From: Methylophilaceae bacterium UBA6140
Lineage (GTDB): Bacteria > Pseudomonadota > Gammaproteobacteria > Burkholderiales > Methylophilaceae
Length of the DNA: 13,981 nt
Direction: 5' to 3'
Assembly: GCA_002423265.1 (NCBI GenBank)
Contig: DIVE01000143.1
Coordinates: 327 to 14,307, forward strand
The notes beneath the pieces were generated by a model. The model did no database searches, was not told the DNA's origin, and saw only the letters and a list, made by a program, of their open reading frames with translations. Position 1 is the stretch's first letter. Every line of letters begins with the position of its first letter. Of this stretch, positions 8,334 through 13,981 are shown piece by piece. Made by a program: the position numbers and the translations under genes.

Positions 8334-9764
8334 ATGCAAACACACGCAGAAACGTTTGATCAAGCCGCTGAACATCAGGCCTTCAAGCAAAAACTGCGTG
8401 TGCTTGTTGTTGAGGATGAGGTTCTTTTTGCCCGCGCGGTGGTCAAGCGGCTGAGCAAGGCGGGTTATGAATGCGAGCACGCCGAGACTTTGAAAGACGG
8501 GCGTGCGGTCATCAAGCAATTCTCGCCTGACATCGTCTTGCTCGACATGCGATTGCCGGACGGTAGTGGCATGGATCTGCTGACCGAACTGGTTGCCAGA
8601 GGCCTGGCTGTGATTGTCATGACTGCGTTCGGCGAGCTCAGCGATGCGGTCAACGCCATGAAGCAGGGCGCGGCCGATTACCTGAAAAAACCCATCGATC
8701 TCGAGGAATTGCTGCTCGCCATCGAGAAAGCCGAGACCTCAGCAAAACTCAAGCATCATCTCGATTACTCCCGTCAGCGCAACGTGCACGAATCGCAGGT
8801 CGAAGGTATCGAGCTGCTGGGCGATAGCCCGGTCATGCAGCAAGTGCGCCAGCAGGTCGGGCGCATTGCCGGGCTGGCGAGCTTGGAATCAAACGTGGCG
8901 CCTACGGTGCTGATCAACGGGGAAACCGGCACCGGCAAGGATGTTGCGGCAAGAATGTTGCATCTTTCCTGCATGAGCCGGGACAAGCCCTTCGTTCATG
9001 TGGATTGCGCTTCCTTGCCTGCCGAGCTGATCGAGAGCGAACTGTTCGGTCATGAGCGCGGCGCCTTCACCAGCGCGCAGAGCTCCCGATGCGGCCTGAT
9101 AGAAGCGGCCGAGGACGGCACCCTGTTTCTCGACGAGATCGGCGAATTGCCGCTGACGCTGCAAGCCAAGTTGCTCAATGTACTGGAACGCAGGATGGTG
9201 CGGCGCGTAGGTTCGACCAGAGAACGGCCGGTTGCGGCGCGTTTCATCGCTGCCACCAACCGCGATCTGCAACAGATGGTGCTGGAAGGCCGTTTTCGCC
9301 CCGATCTTTACTATCGCCTCAATGTATTGAATATCGTCATGCCGCCATTGCGCGAGCGCGGCGCCGACGTCGTTTTGCTGGCGCGGCATTTCGCCAGCCA
9401 GACCGAGAAGCGCTACGGATTGCCGTTACGGCAGTTCTCCCCAGACGCGCTTGAACTGATGCGCGGTTACACATGGCCCGGCAACGTGCGCGAGCTCAAA
9501 CACCAGATCAGCCGCGCCGTAATGCTGAGCCGTGGCGATCTGATCAACGGGCATGATCTCGCGATAGCGATTGAGCCGGCCATGTCCAAGGTGCGCTTCG
9601 ATAGCCAGGCCGCTGGCATCACGCTGGAGGAGGCGGAGAAGCGGCTGATAGAGAACGCGCTGTCACAAGCCAATCACAATGTCTCCGAAGCCGCCCGCCT
9701 GCTCGGTATTACACGCATGGCCATACGTTACAGAATGGAAAAACACGGAATCAAGGGCGTTTGA
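8334..9764 (+). CDS. NtrC-family sigma-54-dependent response regulator (GAFTSA variant)
   Basis: A 476-residue cytoplasmic activator with three domains. The receiver spans about 21-140: acidic residues Glu27-Asp28, phospho-acceptor Asp71 in LLDMRLPDGSG, Thr97 and Lys119 in KKP. The AAA+ sigma-54 activation domain spans about 165-410: Walker A GETGTGKD (196-203), sigma-54 contact loop GAFTSA (243-248), Walker B GTLFLDE (262-268) and FRPDLYYRLNVL. A Fis-type helix-turn-helix covers about 435-474 (VSEAARLLGITRMAIRYRM). The contact loop is normally GAFTGA, so the serine is unusual. The gene starts 14 nt after the receptor stop with no clear ribosome site, suggesting coupled translation in one transcript. 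No histidine kinase is encoded in the window, so it is locally an orphan. It probably activates the upstream receptor promoter, and thereby its own expression, through the palindromes at 5730-5776. That link is inference. Confidence 0.92.
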   Translation: MQTHAETFDQAAEHQAFKQKLRVLVVEDEVLFARAVVKRLSKAGYECEHAETLKDGRAVIKQFSPDIVLLDMRLPDGSGMDLLTELVARGLAVIVMTAFGELSDAVNAMKQGAADYLKKPIDLEELLLAIEKAETSAKLKHHLDYSRQRNVHESQVEGIELLGDSPVMQQVRQQVGRIAGLASLESNVAPTVLINGETGTGKDVAARMLHLSCMSRDKPFVHVDCASLPAELIESELFGHERGAFTSAQSSRCGLIEAAEDGTLFLDEIGELPLTLQAKLLNVLERRMVRRVGSTRERPVAARFIAATNRDLQQMVLEGRFRPDLYYRLNVLNIVMPPLRERGADVVLLARHFASQTEKRYGLPLRQFSPDALELMRGYTWPGNVRELKHQISRAVMLSRGDLINGHDLAIAIEPAMSKVRFDSQAAGITLEEAEKRLIENALSQANHNVSEAARLLGITRMAIRYRMEKHGIKGV

Positions 9765-9777
9765 ATTGCTTAATTCA

Positions 9778-9936
9778 AGCCACAGAGGACACAGAGTTCA
9801 CAGAGGCATTGCAAAAGCCTCATTGCGTTAGCTTGATATCGTGCCGGACAGGCAGGAGTGGAACAGTTACATTGCCGATGACAATAATGCCGGTAAGCTG
9901 TTGTTTTTCTCTGTGAACTCTGTGTCCTCTGTGGCT
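9778..9936. repeat. Perfect 28-bp inverted repeat around 103 bp (MITE- or REP-like element)
   Basis: The arm at 9778-9805 is exactly the reverse complement of the arm at 9909-9936. Each arm holds three CACAGAG units spaced at 9 bp (separated by GA and TT). The element lies between the regulator gene and purT and contains no plausible gene. In its right half AACAGTTAC (9862-9870) can pair with GTAAGCTGTT (9893-9902), followed by GTTTTT, so it may also end transcription of the receptor-regulator operon. Sequences of the type CACAGAGGACACAGAG recur in many bacterial genomes as dispersed repeats as far as I recall; I could not check this. Confidence 0.85.
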
Positions 9937-9993
9937 AAAGTGTTTTCAGTGGCTTAACCCGCAAATGCTGTTACCCGTCCGTCAGCCCCCGCA

Positions 9994-10029
9994 TGATAAA
10001 ATCTGCCTGAATTCAATCAGGAGCCACGC
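9994..10029 (+). promoter_or_regulatory. Likely purT promoter (extended -10) and ribosome site
   Basis: TGATAAAAT at 9994-10002 is an extended -10 element (TG, one base, TAAAAT, five of six consensus bases). The -35 is poor, which an extended -10 can offset. Transcription would start near 10009. AGGAG at 10019-10023 lies 6 nt before the purT ATG. CCTGA and TCAGG (10006-10010 and 10017-10021) could form a small hairpin touching the ribosome site, but it is weak and its role is uncertain. Confidence 0.45.
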
Positions 10030-11235
10030 ATGAAAATCGGTACCCCGTTAAGCCCCAATGCCACCCGCGTGATGTTGCTGGGCAGTGGAGAGTTGGGCAA
10101 AGAGGTCATCATCGCCCTGCAGCGCCTCGGGGTGGAAGTCATCGCGGTGGATCGCTATGCCAATGCGCCGGGCCATCAGGTGGCGCATCGTGCCCATGTC
10201 ATCGACATGACCGACGATGCTGCGCTGCGCGCATTGATCGCCGCAGAGAAACCGCATCTGATCGTGCCCGAGATCGAGGCGCTCAACACCGCCACGCTGG
10301 GCGAGATCGAAGCGCATGGCATCGCGCAGGTGATTCCCACCGTCAAGGCCGTACAGCTCACCATGAACCGCGAAGGCATACGCCGTCTGGCGGCTGAGGA
10401 GCTGGGCTTGCCGACATCGCCCTATGCTTTTGCCGACAGCCTGCCGGCCCTGCAAAAAGCCATCGACGACGGTATCGGCTATCCCTGTTTCATCAAGCCG
10501 ACCATGTCTTCCTCCGGCAAGGGCCAGTCGCGTATCACCGATGCCTCGGAAGTCGCCGCCGCATGGGATTACGCAGCAAGCGGCGGACGGGTCAATCAGG
10601 GGGTGGTGATTGTCGAGGGCCAGATCGATTTCGATTACGAGATTACCTTGCTCACCGTGCGCGCCAGGAACGCACAGGGCGAGATTGAAACCCATTTCTG
10701 CGAGCCTATCGGCCATTTGCAACAAAAGGGCGACTATGTCGAAAGCTGGCAACCGCAGCCGATGAACAGTCAGGCCTTGCTTCGCGCACAGCAGATCGCA
10801 AAATCCGTGACCGACAGTCTGGGCGGCCTCGGTTTGTTCGGGGTGGAGTTGTTCGTCAAGGGCAAAGAGGTCTGGTTCTCAGAAGTGAGTCCGAGACCGC
10901 ACGACACCGGCATGGTGACCATGGCAAGCCAGCGCTTCAGCGAGTTTGACCTGCACGCGCGCGCCATTCTCGGCTTGCCGGTGAATGTCAGACTCGATCG
11001 CCCGGCGGCCAGCGCGGTGATTTACGGTGGTGCCGATAGCCGTCAACTGGCCTATGAAAATATTGAGCAGGCACTGGCCGTGCCTGAGTCCGATCTACGG
11101 CTATTCGGCAAACCGGAGTCTTTCAACCGCCGCCGCATGGGCGTCGCGCTCGCTTCCGGCAAGGATGTCGATGAGGCCCGTGCCCGCGCGAAGCTGGCAG
11201 CCAGCCTGGTCAGGCCGATCGTTGAGGCGGCCTAG
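10030..11235 (+). CDS. purT: Formate-dependent phosphoribosylglycinamide formyltransferase PurT
   Basis: PurT (GAR transformylase 2) makes formyl-GAR from GAR, formate and ATP, the third step of purine synthesis, without a folate cofactor. The 401-residue product is of normal length (E. coli 392). It has the ATP-grasp layout: a pre-ATP-grasp domain opening with [13 protein letters not shown] and VPEIEALNT; the ATP-binding lid [11 protein letters not shown] (156-166); and the metal/phosphate-binding segment [13 protein letters not shown] from residue 285. The C-terminal domain includes [23 protein letters not shown] and HDTGMVT separate PurT from the related PurK. The start is secured by AGGAG 6 nt upstream and an extended -10 promoter. 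A truncated haemoglobin gene begins 25 nt after the stop, probably on the same transcript. Confidence 0.95.
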   Translation: MKIGTPLSPNATRVMLLGSGELGKEVIIALQRLGVEVIAVDRYANAPGHQVAHRAHVIDMTDDAALRALIAAEKPHLIVPEIEALNTATLGEIEAHGIAQVIPTVKAVQLTMNREGIRRLAAEELGLPTSPYAFADSLPALQKAIDDGIGYPCFIKPTMSSSGKGQSRITDASEVAAAWDYAASGGRVNQGVVIVEGQIDFDYEITLLTVRARNAQGEIETHFCEPIGHLQQKGDYVESWQPQPMNSQALLRAQQIAKSVTDSLGGLGLFGVELFVKGKEVWFSEVSPRPHDTGMVTMASQRFSEFDLHARAILGLPVNVRLDRPAASAVIYGGADSRQLAYENIEQALAVPESDLRLFGKPESFNRRRMGVALASGKDVDEARARAKLAASLVRPIVEAA

Positions 11236-11260
11236 TGGTACAGACAGCGGAGTGAGTCAG

Positions 11261-11683
11261 GTGAATAGCGCAGAAAATCAGAGCGGTCAGCCGGAAAATC
11301 AGCCGGCCACTTTTTTCCAGATGCTGGGCGGGGCCGAAAAGATCAGGGATATCGTCGAGCGTTTTTACGACATCATGGATAGCGACCCGCGCGCGGCTGG
11401 CATCCGCGCCATGCATGCGCAGGACCTGACCGAGGCACGCGAGAAGCTGTTCATGTTTCTCACCGGCTGGACCGGCGGGCCGCAGCTCTACATCGAGCGT
11501 TACGGCCATCCGCAATTGCGTGCAAGGCACCTGCCTTTTCCGGTTGATGAGTCGGCGCGCGACCAGTGGATGTATTGCATGATCAAGGCCATGCATGAGA
11601 ACGGCGTGGAAGAACCGGTTCTGACGCGGCTCGCCAGCGTGCTATACGAACTAGCGGATTTTATGCGAAACCGGGCGGGGTAA
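11261..11683 (+). CDS. Group II truncated haemoglobin (2/2 haemoglobin, TrHbO/YjbI-like)
   Basis: A 140-residue cytoplasmic haem protein of the TrHb2 group, which binds O2 and is linked in other bacteria to redox, oxygen or NO chemistry. Group II features are clear: B10 Tyr36 in FYDIMD, the block EKLFMFLTGWTGGP (61-74), YGHPQLRARHLPF with the proximal haem ligand His90, and G8 Trp103 in RDQWMYCM. I chose GTG 11261 because GGAG lies 8 nt before it. GTG 11252 would add only three residues and is possible. The frame is open further upstream, but that part overlaps the purT 3' end in another frame and is not globin-like. The first 15 residues are Gln/Asn/Glu-rich and probably disordered. The gene follows purT by 25 nt, so co-transcription is likely, though I know of no functional link to purine synthesis. 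Confidence 0.9.
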   Translation: MNSAENQSGQPENQPATFFQMLGGAEKIRDIVERFYDIMDSDPRAAGIRAMHAQDLTEAREKLFMFLTGWTGGPQLYIERYGHPQLRARHLPFPVDESARDQWMYCMIKAMHENGVEEPVLTRLASVLYELADFMRNRAG

Positions 11684-11698
11684 ACCTGCAAGGCCATC

Positions 11699-11825
11699 AG
11701 CCATAGAGAACAAAGCGTTAATGCAGAGATTAGCTTGAAATGTTGGATTGCAAGACTTGGCCCTTAAAGAAAAACGTGGTCTGTCCCCTATTGTTTGTCC
11801 CTTAAGTGCTTTCAGTGCTTCAGTG
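11699..11825. repeat. Degenerate copy of the 9778-9955 repeat element
   Basis: The stretch from 11699 (AGCCATAGAGAACAAAGCG, ending GCAGAG at 11728) aligns with the left arm at 9778 with scattered mismatches. TTAGCTTGA occurs inside both elements (9828-9836 and 11730-11738). AAGTG(T/C)TTTCAGTG occurs after both (9938-9951 and 11804-11817). Together these three matches in the same order suggest an old, shortened copy, later interrupted by the REP-like motif at 11767. This was aligned by eye only. Confidence 0.45.
11767..11797 (+). repeat. REP-like repeat, copy A
   Basis: AAGAAAAACGTGGTCTGTCC continuing CCTATT (11767-11792) recurs at 12976-13001 in the same orientation with one change (CGTGG to CATGG). 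Its 18-bp core also recurs inverted at 12927-12944. The motif resembles dispersed repeats near REP-associated (RayT/TnpA-REP) transposases, but no transposase gene is present here. Confidence 0.75.
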
Positions 11826-11828
11826 TGT

Positions 11829-12290
11829 TTAGCCAATGAAATGGACTTCATCATCACCTAATGCGGCGTTGACGACGGACCGAAGCTCGTTAAGTCGTTT
11901 GCTGACGATCTGTTGTTGTAGCAAAAATATGAATAGGCCAAAAATTAACACGCCTAACGCAGATACGGTATTGAAGTTGAGAAACGAGTATAGGGAAAGA
12001 ACCATGCAAACGTAGCAGACCACCAAATATAATACTTGCCGGAGTTTTTGGTAAACGATATTGGTTTGATATAAGCCAAGCAGATATGGATTTTCTTTTA
12101 GCTTGAGAACTCTGGCCTGAAAGTTTTTTTGCCTGAGTCTTGCCTCTGCATCTTTTTTCTCCGTCTGATGAACAAACCAACTATCAACCCAATCTTTAGC
12201 GTAGCTAGCGAAGAAGCTCATGAGGAATGCTAGGACAACACTGGAGATCCAGAAAGTGGGTGAAGCTACAACGCTCTTAATTTCTTCCAT
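11829..12290 (-). CDS. Small membrane protein of unknown function
   Basis: A 153-residue protein I do not recognise. The layout is one membrane segment near 12-30 (FWISSVVLAFLMSFFASYA), a charged stretch of about 50 residues probably helical (HQTEKKDAEARLRQKNFQAR), then two close membrane segments near 84-103 and 107-127, and a short charged tail ending DDEVHFIG. It is probably an inner-membrane protein with three spans. The start is supported by AGGA 8 nt before the ATG. The gene lies 55 nt downstream of another membrane-protein gene on the same strand, so they probably share a transcript. Both are visibly more AT-rich than their neighbours and sit between REP-like repeats, suggesting acquisition. 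The layout would suit a partner or effector of the upstream protein; this is a guess from context. Confidence 0.75.
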   Translation of the reverse strand: MEEIKSVVASPTFWISSVVLAFLMSFFASYAKDWVDSWFVHQTEKKDAEARLRQKNFQARVLKLKENPYLLGLYQTNIVYQKLRQVLYLVVCYVCMVLSLYSFLNFNTVSALGVLIFGLFIFLLQQQIVSKRLNELRSVVNAALGDDEVHFIG

Positions 12291-12313
12291 ATTTAATTCC
12301 TAAAGAGGCAGTC

Positions 12314-12348
12314 GCCAACGTCCTAGGTAACCGACGGGTTGGGCATCA
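12314..12348 (-). repeat. attC-like imperfect hairpin at the gene 3' end
   Basis: On the minus strand TGATGCCCAAC (12348 to 12338) starts with the stop codon of the upstream gene. It contains GCCCAAC, a match to the integron R'' box RYYYAAC. The following bases form a bulged hairpin: GCC-AAC-GTC with extra C and CC, a 10-nt loop, then GACGTTGGC. The distal box GTTGGCG matches GTTRRRY at only five of seven positions and the site is shorter than usual attC sites. It may be a truncated attC or an unrelated hairpin. Confidence 0.35.
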
Positions 12349-12900
12349 TTGCGTCATGACCCTGAGGCCTATGTGGCCGAGATAAAAAACAGTAACCACT
12401 CCGACAAAAAACAAAGCGATCACTGTGCGATTGAACCAGCGTGGATATTGGCGTTGCAAGAGCACCGTGATCTGGTTTGCGAAACCTTGGTCAGACTTAA
12501 TACCTGCATTTACCTGCCCGGCAATTAAAGGAGCGAAGTAAAGATAAGACACAGTAATTTCCTCACCTGGAATAAGGGTTGGGATGACTATGTCTTGTGA
12601 GCCGTCCGGCAGAGTTTCAATGTGGTGAACCACTACGGGCCAGATATTGAAATTGGGAAGGTTGGCATGATGCAAACGAACGTTAGTCGCGCTTCGGCGT
12701 CCAGTGTTGCGCAGTACCACAGAATGAGTATTTACCTGAAGGGGCTCGCCTCCTTCTGGTATGTGTCGAAATGCCGAGACATGACTGAAATAGGAGATAA
12801 GTATCGGACGGCTTTCGAACCACCGGTTCACCCAAACGCCAACAAAGAGCGCAATTATCGGCGCGGCAACAGTAGCAACTGCATTCCAGTCAATTGCCAT
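12346..12900 (-). CDS. Membrane-anchored protein of unknown function, two terminal membrane spans
   Basis: A 184-residue protein of unknown function. Residues about 6-24 form a membrane segment (AVATVAAPIIALFVGVWVN), and another lies near 160-178 (TVIALFFVGVVTVFYLGHIG). Between them is a soluble domain of about 130 residues, rich in predicted beta strands, with VVLRNTGRRSATNVRLHH, a pattern seen in immunoglobulin-like/CARDB-type folds of many bacterial membrane proteins. I chose ATG 12900 because AAGGAG lies 5 nt before it; GTG 12906 would overlap that site. The gene precedes the other unknown membrane-protein gene on the same strand. It is bounded by an 11-bp inverted repeat: GTTGGGCATCA just before its ribosome site and TGATGCCCAAC starting with its stop codon. 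Its base composition is lower in GC than the flanking core genes. No function can be assigned. Confidence 0.75.
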   Translation of the reverse strand: MAIDWNAVATVAAPIIALFVGVWVNRWFESRPILISYFSHVSAFRHIPEGGEPLQVNTHSVVLRNTGRRSATNVRLHHANLPNFNIWPVVVHHIETLPDGSQDIVIPTLIPGEEITVSYLYFAPLIAGQVNAGIKSDQGFANQITVLLQRQYPRWFNRTVIALFFVGVVTVFYLGHIGLRVMTQ

Positions 12901-12910
12901 AATCACTCCT

Positions 12911-12921
12911 TGATGCCCAAC
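12911..12921 (-). repeat. Upstream copy of the 11-bp inverted repeat bounding the membrane gene
   Basis: On the minus strand GTTGGGCATCA (12921 to 12911) fits the integron R' box GTTRRRY and runs directly into AGGAG, the ribosome site of the gene starting at 12900. It is the exact reverse complement of TGATGCCCAAC at the gene's stop codon. Confidence 0.6.
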
Positions 12922-12926
12922 GGAAT

Positions 12927-13001
12927 AATAGGGGACAGACCACGATTAATTGTGGAGTCTAAATATGCTGAATTGAAGAAAAACATGGTCTGTCCCCTAT
13001 T
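12927..13001. repeat. REP-like repeats, copies B and C, as an inverted pair
   Basis: Copy B (12927-12944, AATAGGGGACAGACCACG) is the reverse complement of copy C (12984-13001) except for one base, separated by 39 AT-rich bases. The pair can fold into an 18-bp stem with one mismatch. The promoter for the two minus-strand membrane genes must lie in or near this pair, but I see no convincing -35/-10. Confidence 0.75.
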
Positions 13002-13009
13002 TTTTGTAA

Positions 13010-13240
13010 CTTGTTGGTGTACTCAGCGGTATTTCGGGCCATGCTTTGGATAATTTTTTTTGTTATTCAGACTGGATTAAACGCCTATTCTTTTTCCATG
13101 ACAAGTGTGCGTACATTTGCTTGGGTTCAGCGTTTCCCTTTCGGCTTGTTTCTGAATCTGGCTGCATACGCTTTCCCGTATTACGCTCCACCCGGTTGAT
13201 GCCAATCGAGCTGACCATGCTTCCTTAACTAGGCCATGGG
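13010..13240. other. Non-coding stretch, no gene recognised
   Basis: This AT-rich stretch lies between the REP-like pair and the helicase terminator. Short open frames of about 60 codons exist, but they overlap one another, lack ribosome sites and look like no family I know. It is probably intergenic DNA or the remains of a decayed gene. Confidence 0.5.
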
Positions 13241-13241
13241 T

Positions 13242-13272
13242 AAAAAAAAAGAGCCTCGATCAGGAGGCTCTT
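13242..13272 (-). terminator. Rho-independent terminator of the helicase gene
   Basis: On the minus strand AAGAGCCTC pairs with GAGGCTCTT (9-bp stem, 6-nt loop), followed directly by a run of T (complement of nine A at 13242-13250). It lies about 38 nt after the helicase stop codon. Confidence 0.9.
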
Positions 13273-13309
13273 GCTTCACGGTGCACTGAACAGGTGTGCT
13301 TGTTTTTTT

Positions 13310-13981
13310 TCAGGAATCCTGACGTCTCAAACCGCCCAGCAGTGCGGCGACCGGCGTTTTCGATCTGCCGCTGCCGGACCTGTTGGCCGACGTTGATGTT
13401 ATGGGATTGCCTGATGGCTCGTAAGGTTTGTCGAACCAGGGGTCGCTGCTCTTCTTTTTCGGCAGACTGCGTGCCGGTTGGCTCATCGACTCACCGCGTG
13501 TGCTACTGCGATCTTCACGTTTTTCACGCGGCAGCGATTCCCGGCCCGGACGGCTGGCAGCGATGCCGGGCACCTTGTCGATCTGCCGTTTGATCAACTT
13601 TTCGATTTCTACCAGATACTTTTCCTCTTCCGGCGAGACCAGCGAAATGGCCGTTCCGGAAGCGCCAGCGCGGCCTGTGCGGCCGATTCTGTGTACGTAA
13701 TCTTCCGGTGCCGATGGTATTTCGTAGTTGATCACCATCGGTAACTGATCGATATCGAGGCCGCGGGCGGCAACGTCGGTTGCAATCAGCACAGCCACCT
13801 TGCCCTGCTTGAAGGCATCCAGTGCTTCCATGCGTTCCTTCTGGCTTTTGTCGCCGTGAATCGCATCTGCCACCAAGCCTTCTCGTTGCAGTTGTTTGGC
13901 CAGACGGCTCGCGGTGAGCTTGGTCTTGGTAAAGACAATGACCTGGGAAGCATCGCTGCCGCGCAGAATGTCGGTGAGTTG
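13310..13981 (-). CDS. rhlE: DEAD-box RNA helicase, RhlE type, C-terminal part (5' end outside window)
   Basis: This is the last 223 codons of an ATP-dependent RNA helicase, which remodels RNA in the cytoplasm during ribosome assembly or mRNA decay. The frame is open to the window edge and reads QLTDILRGSDASQVIVFTKT there, so the TTG near 13876 is not the true start. RecA-like domain 2 motifs are present: motif IV (VIVFTKTK), motif V (ATDVAARGLDI) and motif VI (HRIGRTGRAG). After the core comes EIEKLIKRQIDKVPGI. A low-complexity basic/serine tail of about 75 residues follows, with DPWFDKPYEPSG and VAALLGG near the end, features I associate with betaproteobacterial RhlE proteins. The tail probably binds RNA. 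The DEAD motif itself is outside the window. The exact subfamily (RhlE, DbpA, SrmB) rests on the tail. A strong terminator follows. Confidence 0.85.
   Translation of the reverse strand, partial: QLTDILRGSDASQVIVFTKTKLTASRLAKQLQREGLVADAIHGDKSQKERMEALDAFKQGKVAVLIATDVAARGLDIDQLPMVINYEIPSAPEDYVHRIGRTGRAGASGTAISLVSPEEEKYLVEIEKLIKRQIDKVPGIAASRPGRESLPREKREDRSSTRGESMSQPARSLPKKKSSDPWFDKPYEPSGNPITSTSANRSGSGRSKTPVAALLGGLRRQDS

Noticed and set aside
9778..9936. CRISPR array (three CACAGAG units per arm)
   Set aside because: Units are 7 bp at 9-bp spacing in inverted arms; there are no repeat-spacer units and no cas genes.
9958..9976. PurR operator before purT (CGCAAATGCTG)
   Set aside because: Only one half-site resembles PurR and there is no palindrome; PurR-type control is not expected in this group.
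12622..13053. 143-codon plus-strand open frame
   Set aside because: It is antisense to the membrane-protein gene, runs through the REP-like pair and has no ribosome site or recognisable domain.
13046..13228. 60-codon open frame in the stretch before the terminator
   Set aside because: No ribosome site, it overlaps another equally poor frame, and its composition is not protein-like.

Overview
The window looks like chromosome of a betaproteobacterium, probably of the Nitrosomonadales/Gallionellaceae type. This is inferred from the GC-rich coding style, the accA-tilS order, a YbbA/YbbP/TesA block, a formate-dependent PurT and an RhlE-type helicase. No marker in the window fixes the genus.

Layout. 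1-1834: the 3' end of accA (fatty-acid synthesis), then tilS (tRNA-Ile lysidine synthetase). 1851-5723: tesA on the minus strand, divergent from an ABC ATPase/permease pair (ybbA-ybbP). The two divergent start codons share one CATG. 5724-5922: a regulatory region with two tandem 16-bp palindromes and a sigma-54-like -24/-12 element. 5923-9764: a TonB-dependent outer-membrane receptor followed 14 nt later by an NtrC-type response regulator. No histidine kinase is visible. 9765-10029: a non-coding stretch with a perfect 28-bp inverted repeat and a likely purT promoter. 10030-11683: purT and a group II truncated haemoglobin, probably co-transcribed. 11690-13240: a more AT-rich accessory island with two minus-strand genes for small membrane proteins I do not recognise. 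It is bordered by three copies of a REP-like repeat, and one gene is bounded by an 11-bp inverted repeat that resembles integron-cassette ends. 13242-13981: a terminator and the 3' part of an RhlE-type DEAD-box helicase gene on the minus strand.

How the parts fit. TesA, YbbA and YbbP probably form a periplasmic lipase plus MacB-type machine. The receptor-regulator pair may be a self-contained sigma-54 circuit: the regulator has a sigma-54-activating AAA+ domain, and the DNA upstream of the receptor has the layout of an enhancer plus -24/-12 promoter. The most unusual parts are this circuit, including a GAFTSA instead of GAFTGA loop in the activator, and the cassette-like two-gene island. All function calls come from reading the sequence; no database search was run.
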